Shown: in pieces, positions 57,473 to 64,000 of the stretch
Numbering within the stretch: position 1 is the first letter of the stretch
How the letters are laid out: every line of letters starts with the position of its first letter
From: Terriglobia bacterium
GTDB lineage: Bacteria > Acidobacteriota > Vicinamibacteria > Vicinamibacterales > CAVVIG01
Reading direction: 5' to 3'
DNA: 64,000 nt
Assembly: GCA_020073005.1 (NCBI GenBank)
Contig: JAIQFX010000026.1
Span: forward strand, 1-64,000
Notes under the pieces: generated by a model
What the model was told of the DNA's origin: nothing
The model's input: only the letters and a program-made list of their open reading frames with translations
Databases searched by the model: none
Translations under genes and position numbers: made by a program

Positions 57473-59365
57473 CTACTTCGAGCGAACGGCGACGGCGAGG
57501 TTGTTGCGCGCGAGAGGGAAGTCCGGCTTGATCGCGAGCGCGCTCAGGCAGTCTGCCGCGGCCTCGTCGAAGCGGCGCAGCACGTTCTCGGCCGCGCATA
57601 GATTGTTGTAGGCCTCGGCGTACTGCGGGCGCAGCTTCAGCGCCTGACGGCATGCGTCGATGCTGTCCTGGTAGCGCTGCGATTGATAGTAAGCGAGGCT
57701 GAGCGAGAGCCAGTCTTCCGGCGTGCGCTCGCGCGTGGCGTTGCGGGCCAGTTCCGTCACGAGCGCCCGCGCATCGACGTCGCCCGGGCTTAGGTCGAGC
57801 GCGCGCTGCGCCAGCGCGAGCGCCTCGGCGACACGGCCGACCGATCCGAGCCACCGCGCATAGAAGACGTAGCTGACCGGATTGCCCGGATCGTACTGCT
57901 GCGCCAGCCGGAAATGCCGCTCGGCATCGACGGGCTTGCCGCGCGCGCCGTCGAGAACGCCTATGTTGACGTGGAGGTAGGCGTACTGCGGCGCCAGCGT
58001 GAGCGCGCGATCGAAGTACAGCTGCGCGACGTCGAGCTGGTTCTTTCCCATCTGGATGACGCCGTACGCCATCAGGCCGCGCGCGTTCCGCGGACTCTTC
58101 TGCGTCACGTCGAGCCACAGCGATTCCTCGGTCCGCCAGACGATGTTGCGCTGCCACGTGCCGGCGGCGTGCGCCAGCAGCACGGCCACGGCGACGGATA
58201 TCACAAGCGGCCATGCCCACGGCTGTTTCGCGAGGGCGGGCTCGCGTCGCATGAGCAGAAGGCCGGCGCTCCACGTCACCGCGAGTGTCAAACCGACGAA
58301 CGGGAAATAGACGCGATGATCGTTGAGCACTTCGGCGAGCGGCACGAGGCTCGACGTCGGCAGCAGCGCGACGAAGAACCACAGCAGGCCGAAGGCCATC
58401 GGGCGCGTCTCGCGGCGGCGCCAGGCGGCGATGGCGATCCACAGCGCAGCCGCGATGAAGACGACGCCGATCAGCACCCGCTCGTCGAACGGATTCGCGA
58501 TCGGCTGCCAGTCGGTGTCGGCGCTGAGTGTCAGCGGAAGGAAGAACGTCCACGCGTAGTGCAGGATGACGAACGGCTGCGTCAGCAGGTAATGCCAGCG
58601 CGACGCGCCACCCGGCGTGAAGGTCGTCGAGAGCCTGAGGCCGACGATCAGAATGGCGGGGCAGACGACGACCACGGGCCAGGTCGCGCGCAGCAGCCGC
58701 GCGATCGATTTCGGACGAAACAGATCGACGACGCGCAGGTCGGCTTCGAAGAGCGCGACGTACAGCATGAGGATCGGCACGACCATCGCGCCTTGTTCCT
58801 TGGCGAAGACGGCGGCGGCCGCCGGAATCACGTACAAGCCCCAGCGTCTGGCGCGGCCGGTACTCGCGAACATCAGGAGCGCGAGCGTGACGCCGAGCGT
58901 CGACAGGATCTCCGAACGCGCGATGATGTAGTTGACCGTTTCGGCGATCGCCGTGTGCAGGCCGTACCATGTCGCCGCGAACAGCGCGAGCCAGCGGTTC
59001 CAGGGATGCGGCCGCGCCAGATCCATCACCCGCCGGTACAAGAACACCAACACGACACACTGCGCGGCGAAGAAGACGAAGCTCGTCGCGTGGAAGACGA
59101 CAGGGTTCAGGCCGCGCGCCAGCCGATAGTCGACGGCGAGCGTCGTCGTGACCAGCGGCCGGTAGCTCTGGTTCGCGGGCAGCGCGCTGAAGGTGTGCGG
59201 GTTGACGAAGAACGCCGGGATGTTGTGGAGATCCCGGATGAACAGGTTGTTCTGAATCGTATGGACGTCGTCGAAATGGAAGGCGTTCTGAAAATGGTTG
59301 GCGTAGGTCGCGACGAGCGCGAGGAGGGCAAGGCCGCACGCCAGCGGATAAGCGCGGGAGGTCAC
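57473..59365 (-). CDS. Polytopic membrane GT-C-like protein with TPR tail
   Basis: A 630-residue protein. About ten transmembrane helices fill residues 1-410, with FHFDDVHTIQNN, a GT-C type acidic motif in the first periplasmic loop, and RSEILSTLGVTLALL. TPR repeats occupy about 420-625 (AQLYFDRALTLAPQYAYLHVNIGVL, YQDSIDACRQALKLRPQYAEAYNNL). The design matches TMTC/O-mannosyltransferase-like proteins. Together with the GT2 enzyme it probably transfers a lipid-linked sugar to exported proteins, such as the many secreted proteins here; that link is an inference. Confidence 0.82.
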   Translation of the reverse strand: MTSRAYPLACGLALLALVATYANHFQNAFHFDDVHTIQNNLFIRDLHNIPAFFVNPHTFSALPANQSYRPLVTTTLAVDYRLARGLNPVVFHATSFVFFAAQCVVLVFLYRRVMDLARPHPWNRWLALFAATWYGLHTAIAETVNYIIARSEILSTLGVTLALLMFASTGRARRWGLYVIPAAAAVFAKEQGAMVVPILMLYVALFEADLRVVDLFRPKSIARLLRATWPVVVVCPAILIVGLRLSTTFTPGGASRWHYLLTQPFVILHYAWTFFLPLTLSADTDWQPIANPFDERVLIGVVFIAAALWIAIAAWRRRETRPMAFGLLWFFVALLPTSSLVPLAEVLNDHRVYFPFVGLTLAVTWSAGLLLMRREPALAKQPWAWPLVISVAVAVLLAHAAGTWQRNIVWRTEESLWLDVTQKSPRNARGLMAYGVIQMGKNQLDVAQLYFDRALTLAPQYAYLHVNIGVLDGARGKPVDAERHFRLAQQYDPGNPVSYVFYARWLGSVGRVAEALALAQRALDLSPGDVDARALVTELARNATRERTPEDWLSLSLAYYQSQRYQDSIDACRQALKLRPQYAEAYNNLCAAENVLRRFDEAAADCLSALAIKPDFPLARNNLAVAVRSK

Positions 59366-59409
59366 GTCGGCGGCCGCAATTGTGCCACACTCCTGAGCCG
59401 GAGGTGCCC

Positions 59410-59871
59410 GTGACGACGCCGAAGCGCTTTCTTCGCGGCGAGGGAAAGACGTATCAACTGGGCCGGCTCACCGTGACGTTCAAGACCGTCGCTGCCGACA
59501 ACGGAGCCGCCTACAGCTTGTGCGAAACGGTCGAGCCTCCGGGCTGGTCGGCCGCGCTGCACCGGCATCCGACGTACGACGAGACGCACATCATCTGCGA
59601 AGGGCGCTACGAGTGTCAGCTCGGCGATCAGCGTCTCGAGCTGGGGCCCGGCGACATGATGTTCGCGCCGCGCGGGACGCCGCACAGCATCAAGAACGTC
59701 GGCACGGAGACTGGCCGGGAGCTCGTCATCAACTCGCCGGGCGGGATCTTCGAAGCGTTTATTCACGAAGCGGCCGCGGCGCTCAGCGGAGGCGAGGGCC
59801 GGCCCAACCTCGGGCCGGGCACGGACTTTCGATCGATTGCCGCGAAGTACGGAATCGAATTCCTGGCGTGA
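59410..59871 (+). CDS. Cupin-domain protein
   Basis: A 153-residue protein with GTG start at 59410 and GGAGGT 4 bases upstream. One cupin barrel with a full metal set: HRH (51-53), E58 in DETH, and H92 in RGTPHSI. Resembles small dioxygenase or isomerase-like cupins; substrate unknown. Divergent from the TPR membrane protein gene, sharing a 44-bp gap. Confidence 0.85.
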   Translation: MTTPKRFLRGEGKTYQLGRLTVTFKTVAADNGAAYSLCETVEPPGWSAALHRHPTYDETHIICEGRYECQLGDQRLELGPGDMMFAPRGTPHSIKNVGTETGRELVINSPGGIFEAFIHEAAAALSGGEGRPNLGPGTDFRSIAAKYGIEFLA

Positions 59872-59880
59872 CGGCGGACG

Positions 59881-61836
59881 TTATTTCGCGAGGGCCAGCG
59901 CCGTCGTCGCCCAGGCCGTGGCGGCGGCGGCGATCCACTGGTTGACGCCGTACGGAAAGCCGCTCTCGAAATACGCCTGAATCGGCACCGCCCGTGTCTC
60001 GAGAAACCACGAGCCGTCGTCGATCTGCGTGCGCAGCAGGAACTCGAGGCCCTTTCGGTACGCGCGGTTGGTCGGCTCGACCGCACGGCTCTCGCGCAAC
60101 GCGACCAGCGCTTCGCCGGTCGCGTAGGCGTCGCTGCCCATCGACTCCGTCTGCGCCCAGCCTCCGTCGGCGCGCTGCGTGGCCAGGAGCTCGCGCGCGG
60201 CGCGACTGATCTCCGCCGCGGGCGCTTTCGCCCAGAACAATCCAAGCACGCGAAACGCGCGCTCTTCCGTTGTCTCCGCCTCTGCGTTCACCAGCCACGC
60301 CCGCGCCCGATCGATCGACGTCCGATACTCCGCCCGTTGCGCCGGCGGCGCGAATGCCTGAAGCGCGCGCAGCGACAGCGCCGTCACGGCGACGTCGTTC
60401 GATTCGATCGGCGGGCGCAGCGTCGCGAACGGCCAGCGGCCATCCGCCGCCTGGCGCCGCTTCAGCCAGATCGCCTGCGCGTCGGTCGCGGCGTCTGGCT
60501 CGTAGTGCTCGGACGCCAGGCCGAAGAGCAGGTAGCTGATCGTGTCCGTGGCGCCGGCGATGTGGACGTTCTGCAGCGCTCGCTCCCGCCACGACTCGAG
60601 ATACGTGCCGATTGTGTTCAGCTGCTTCTTCGCAAGAGCTTCATCGACCGTGTATCCGTTTGCGCGAGCCGTCGAAACCGCCATTGCGACGAGGCTGTTG
60701 TGATGGCAGGACGCGCAGCCGGTCTGCCGGATGAATGCGGCGTCGACCTCCTGCAGCAGCGGAAGGCTGCGCTCGATGGCGGCGCGAATCGACTCCGGCG
60801 TGACGGATGTCTCGCCGACCGGCGTCGGGCGCGCCAGGCGTCCCGGGTCGTAGATCGGCGCGGTGGTGCCCGCGCCCGGCGGAGGCGGCATCTTCGGCAG
60901 CGGATCGCCGGCGCCGACGAGCGCCGCGCACTTGTGACAGTTGGTCCGCACGAAGTCGGACGCGATGCGCGGTCCCGCGCCGTACTCCCGCAGCAGCCGG
61001 AACATCTCGACGTCGTCGACGCGCGCGGCCTCGCGCAGCGGCGTCAGATCGGTTCGATTGACCGCGGTCGGATCGGCGCCGTACTCGAGCAGGAGCCGCA
61101 GCGCCGGCGCGGCGCCGACGATGCCGCTCGTGATCTCGAGGGCGGTGCGCTGATCGTCCGATCGCGCGTCCACGTTGGCGCCGGCGTCGAGCAGGAGCTG
61201 CATCTTCGGCAGGTCGGGCGCGGCCCACATCAAGGCGGTGGCGCCCGCGGCGTTGGCGACGTTGGGATCCGCGCCCGCGGCCAGCAGTTGTTCCACGATC
61301 GCGGCGTCGCCGTACAACGCGGCGGCCATCAGTGGCGTCGATCCCGCAGGCCCTCGCAAGGTCGCGGCGCGAGGGGTCGTTCGGAGCAGATCGTCGATCG
61401 CGGGCCGGTTGCCTTCGCGAATCAAAGACACGAGCCGCGTCGCGTCGGCATCCGCCGCAGGCACGCGCGTCTCACCGGACACCTCGTCCGGCCATTCAGC
61501 GCCCTCGTCGATCCACTGCCGGATGATTTCGATCTGCTCGTCGCTGAGCGGTCCGCCCGGCGGCATCTGCGCGCCGACGCTGTTGTCGATCAAGCGGTGA
61601 TAGAGGCGGCTGCCGTCGGCGTTTCCGGGCCCGATGTCCGACTGCGTGCCGCCGCGCATCGCATCCGCGCGGCGGTCGAGGCGCAGGCCGTTCATCTGCA
61701 TCTCCGGACCGTGGCAGCTGACGCAGTGATCGCGGAAGATCGGCTGGACGTCGCGCGCGAAGTCGACGCTCGCCGGCGGCCGCGCAGCCGCCGCTACCGT
61801 TGCCGCGCCGATAAGGAAAAAGCAAAGAAGTCTCAC
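59881..61836 (-). CDS. Exported heme-ankyrin-heme-toroid fusion protein
   Basis: About 651 residues. GTG at 61836 is chosen for AGGGG six bases upstream; ATG at 61854 is the alternative. A signal peptide (LCFFLIGAATVAAAA) is followed by a Planctomycete-type cytochrome domain (FRDHCVSCHGPEMQMNGLRLDRR...IRQWIDEGAEWPDE) and ankyrin repeats (GSTPLMAAALYGDAAIVEQLLAAGADPN). Then come a CHKC motif, a second heme motif CASCH, and a C-terminal alpha/alpha-toroid like squalene-cyclase/prenyltransferase repeats (GWAQTESMGSDAYATGEALVAL). No catalytic DxDD was seen. Cytochrome and ankyrin parts recall the genes at 28494 and 32416, here fused. Confidence 0.82.
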   Translation of the reverse strand: MRLLCFFLIGAATVAAAARPPASVDFARDVQPIFRDHCVSCHGPEMQMNGLRLDRRADAMRGGTQSDIGPGNADGSRLYHRLIDNSVGAQMPPGGPLSDEQIEIIRQWIDEGAEWPDEVSGETRVPAADADATRLVSLIREGNRPAIDDLLRTTPRAATLRGPAGSTPLMAAALYGDAAIVEQLLAAGADPNVANAAGATALMWAAPDLPKMQLLLDAGANVDARSDDQRTALEITSGIVGAAPALRLLLEYGADPTAVNRTDLTPLREAARVDDVEMFRLLREYGAGPRIASDFVRTNCHKCAALVGAGDPLPKMPPPPGAGTTAPIYDPGRLARPTPVGETSVTPESIRAAIERSLPLLQEVDAAFIRQTGCASCHHNSLVAMAVSTARANGYTVDEALAKKQLNTIGTYLESWRERALQNVHIAGATDTISYLLFGLASEHYEPDAATDAQAIWLKRRQAADGRWPFATLRPPIESNDVAVTALSLRALQAFAPPAQRAEYRTSIDRARAWLVNAEAETTEERAFRVLGLFWAKAPAAEISRAARELLATQRADGGWAQTESMGSDAYATGEALVALRESRAVEPTNRAYRKGLEFLLRTQIDDGSWFLETRAVPIQAYFESGFPYGVNQWIAAAATAWATTALALAK

Positions 61837-61925
61837 GGTCGACCCCTGGGCCATGGGCGTCCAGTATACGCAACGTCGGACGCCTGCCTGCTGACGCAAA
61901 CCGTGCAAACGGAGTGGATGATGCC

Positions 61926-61953
61926 TTGACTCGCCGCGTCGCACGCCAATAAT
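61926..61953 (+). promoter_or_regulatory. Sigma-70-type promoter for the LamG gene
   Basis: TTGACT (61926-61931), 16-bp spacer, AATAAT (61948-61953): five of six matches at each element, the best -35/-10 pair in the window. Predicted start is about 38 bases before the ATG at 61998. Confidence 0.6.
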
Positions 61954-61997
61954 CGGAGTTCGAGCGTGAACCCAATCACTCCACGCATGGAGAAGCC

Positions 61998-64000
61998 ATG
62001 GCCAAACGCCGACGCACGTCCCAGCCGCGCCGTTCCGGTGCCAGCCCTGACGGCTCATCTTCTACTGCGGCTCCGGCAGTGGAGATAGCCGAGCCGTCAC
62101 TCAGTCCCATCCTTTATCAACGCATCGCGGGCGCGACGTCGCCGGCGGCGGGCGCGCCGATGATGCGCGTGGCGGGCGGGACGCCGTCGTTCCGGGCCGG
62201 CGGCAACACGGGCATGGTGCCGCTGCTGTCGTACGCGCTGCCGGAGCCGACGTCGTACTCGGGCACCAACGTGATGGTGCTCGACGCGAAAGGCCTTCGG
62301 CCGCGCGCCAAGGACGATCTTCTCCAGTTCGACGGGAAGAAGGTGTACGTCGACTGTGGCAACCCGCCGCAGCTGCAGGCCTCCGACGGCTCGAGCCTGA
62401 CGATCGAGGCGTGGATCAAGACGCGCACGACCGACGGCTTCCGCAGCATCGTGATCCACGGCCAGACGACGGACAAGAAGAAGGCGGAAGTGTTCCTGCG
62501 GCTTCACGACGGCCACTACGAGTTCGGCACGTGGGCCGGCGACGAGGACATCGGCATCTCGACGTATCAGAAGAATCGCAGCGACGCCGACAAGAAGAAG
62601 CTCCGCGTGAGGAACGATCACCTCGGCGCCTGGGTGCATCTCGCCGGCGTCTATCACGCCCAGGCGCAGGCCTGGTTGCTCTACTGCAACGGCAACCTGC
62701 TGGACGCCGTGGGGCCGTCGACCGCGGCGACCGCCACGACGGGGCCGACGGCGGCGGACGTGAACCTGTGGAAAGGCGGCACGTTCGCCTGGGATCCGTT
62801 GTCGTACCAGCGCGAGATCATCGAGAAACAGATCGCCGCCCAGAGAGCGGCGCTCGCGGCGGCCGAGGCGGCGAAGAAGGCGACGCAGTACGGCAGCGGC
62901 CCCGTCGTCGTGGACGCGCCGTGGAGCATCGGCGCGACGCGCCTCGATCAAAGCGGCAAGCAGGTCTACGGCCGCTTCTTCGACGGCTACATCGCCGAGG
63001 TGCGCATCTGGAACGTGGCGCGCAGCGAAGCCGAGATCCGCGAAAACATGGACGTCTCGATGCCGACGTTCGCGCCGGGCATGCTCGGCGCCTGCTGGCG
63101 GCTGAACGAAGGGCGCGGCGGCGAGATCCTGGATCTCTCCGGGCAGGAGAGCCACGGCACCGTGAAGGTCGAGAAGCCGATGTGGGTGCAGGCCGACGGT
63201 CCAATCGGGCAGCTCGCGCAGTTGACGCGCCGCCAGCCGGATTCGCGCATCGAGGGCGCGTTCAAGCTCGCGCACGACGGCGGCTACTTCGATTCGCTCG
63301 TCTTTCCGCGCGTGCGGGGCGTGCGGCGCGAGAGCGAGCGCCGCGCGGCGGTCGAGGCGCTCAAGGACCTCACGTACGAGACCTTCCGCGCGTTCTACGA
63401 CGCCGGCCAGCACGTGATGCTGCAGCGCAACATGGCGGGCGTCACCGTCTACCGGTTCGTGCCGACGCCGCGCGTGACGACGCCGCGGCTGATGCTCGTC
63501 GAGGAGTACCGGCTGTCGTCGTTCCTCGGCGCGTACGGCGTCGGCCGCACGCTCAAGACGTTCTCGTTGCTGCCGGGCGAGGTGACGAAGCTCACGGTGC
63601 GCACGGCGTCGAAGTCCGAGAAGATCTCCAAGCAGGCGTCGTCGATTCTCGACTCGTACTCGCAGGAGACCGCGAGCGAGTTCGAGTCCTCCCTGCAGCA
63701 GGAGCAATCGCAGAAGTCGTCGAGCAGCGAGGAGATGTCGGCGAGCGTCGAAGCGTCGGCGAGCGGCTCGTGGGGATTCGGCAGCGCATCGGTCGACGCC
63801 AGCGCGAGCGCGTCGGCCAACTCGGCGCGCGAGGAGTTCGGCAAGAGCGTCGCGAACTCGACCTCGAAGCACGCGGCGCGCGCGTCGGCCAGCCGCAACG
63901 TCCAGATCGACACCTCGTCGCAGGAGACGACGACGACCGAGCGCTCCGACGAGACGATTCGCGAGATCCGCAACATCAACGTCGGACGGACGCTGAATTT
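61998..64000 (+). CDS. LamG-domain protein with Ser-rich coiled region, 3' truncated
   Basis: More than 667 residues; the frame is open to the window end. The start ATG at 61998 has GGAG upstream. No signal peptide (begins MAKRRRTSQPRRSG). LamG/concanavalin-like domain at about 110-390: SLTIEAWIKTRTTDGFRSIVIHG, GAWVHLAGVYHAQAQAWLLYCNGNLLDAV, DGYIAEVRIWNVARSEAEIRENM. A domain with RLSSFLGAYGVGRTLKTFSLLPGEVTKL and a long Ser/Ala/Glu-rich, coiled-coil-like stretch (about 550-640) follow. Function unknown. It could be a large cytoplasmic or non-classically exported structural protein. Confidence 0.8.
   Translation, partial: MAKRRRTSQPRRSGASPDGSSSTAAPAVEIAEPSLSPILYQRIAGATSPAAGAPMMRVAGGTPSFRAGGNTGMVPLLSYALPEPTSYSGTNVMVLDAKGLRPRAKDDLLQFDGKKVYVDCGNPPQLQASDGSSLTIEAWIKTRTTDGFRSIVIHGQTTDKKKAEVFLRLHDGHYEFGTWAGDEDIGISTYQKNRSDADKKKLRVRNDHLGAWVHLAGVYHAQAQAWLLYCNGNLLDAVGPSTAATATTGPTAADVNLWKGGTFAWDPLSYQREIIEKQIAAQRAALAAAEAAKKATQYGSGPVVVDAPWSIGATRLDQSGKQVYGRFFDGYIAEVRIWNVARSEAEIRENMDVSMPTFAPGMLGACWRLNEGRGGEILDLSGQESHGTVKVEKPMWVQADGPIGQLAQLTRRQPDSRIEGAFKLAHDGGYFDSLVFPRVRGVRRESERRAAVEALKDLTYETFRAFYDAGQHVMLQRNMAGVTVYRFVPTPRVTTPRLMLVEEYRLSSFLGAYGVGRTLKTFSLLPGEVTKLTVRTASKSEKISKQASSILDSYSQETASEFESSLQQEQSQKSSSSEEMSASVEASASGSWGFGSASVDASASASANSAREEFGKSVANSTSKHAARASASRNVQIDTSSQETTTTERSDETIREIRNINVGRTLN

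Noticed and set aside
1-64000. CRISPR arrays, tRNA or rRNA genes, prophage
   Set aside because: No regularly spaced repeats with unique spacers, no cloverleaf-like or rRNA sequences, and no phage structural genes were seen on either strand.

Overview
The window looks like a chromosomal segment of a GC-rich Gram-negative soil or sediment bacterium. The best guess is Acidobacteriota of the Vicinamibacteria type. This is an inference from gene content, with no rRNA or marker gene to confirm it. It rests on the density of exported redox proteins (c-type hemes, copper sites), the DUF1592/DUF1552/ankyrin gene trio, a DUF4382 lipoprotein, secreted NHL propellers, a secreted creatininase-like protein, and the Gly/Ala/Arg-rich linkers shared by many secreted proteins. 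No rRNA, tRNA, CRISPR array or prophage was seen.

Layout. 1-5.3 kb: end of a cupin gene, a fused membrane/spermidine-synthase-like protein carrying an in-frame palindromic repeat, and a minus-strand pair (cytochrome-PHM-like copper protein plus an exported partner). 5.4-9.1 kb: minus-strand diguanylate cyclase operon with two STAS-like proteins, then a secreted NHL propeller and a miniature internally deleted copy of it. 9.3-18.0 kb: cytochrome c, DUF4159, alpha/beta hydrolase, DUF1554-like, VOC, DUF4382, MFS transporter and a two-subunit molybdenum hydroxylase. 18.2-20.7 kb: a second copy of the cytochrome-PHM pair, on the plus strand. 20.7-23.0 kb: a complete IS1595-family element with terminal repeats, an 8-bp target duplication and three passenger genes. 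23.2-28.5 kb: HEAT-repeat protein, ketopantoate reductase-like enzyme, creatininase-like protein, exported methyltransferase and amidohydrolase. 28.5-36.2 kb: DUF1592-DUF1552-ankyrin operon, VOC, PEGA and cytochrome c genes. 36.2-42.1 kb: aminotransferase/acetyltransferase fusion, two small zinc-ribbon proteins and several exported proteins.

42.2-54.0 kb is the most system-like part. An OmpR/PhoB-type response regulator, a sensor kinase, a porin-like protein and a cupredoxin-like protein lie among three genes for large secreted proteins. Each of those three genes is preceded by the same roughly 60-bp upstream module built on TTGACA/CTGACA repeats at 11-bp spacing. Two of the three proteins also share a C-terminal two-domain tail.

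54.4-56.4 kb has different character: promoterless-looking small genes (unknown exported protein, HicB-like, VOC) separated by one well-formed integron attC site and at least one attC half-site, with no integrase in view. 56.5-64 kb: glycosyltransferase 2 plus TPR/GT-C-like membrane protein, a cupin, a heme-ankyrin-heme-toroid protein, and the start of a LamG-domain protein cut by the window end.

Gene functions are read from motifs by eye; no database search was run.
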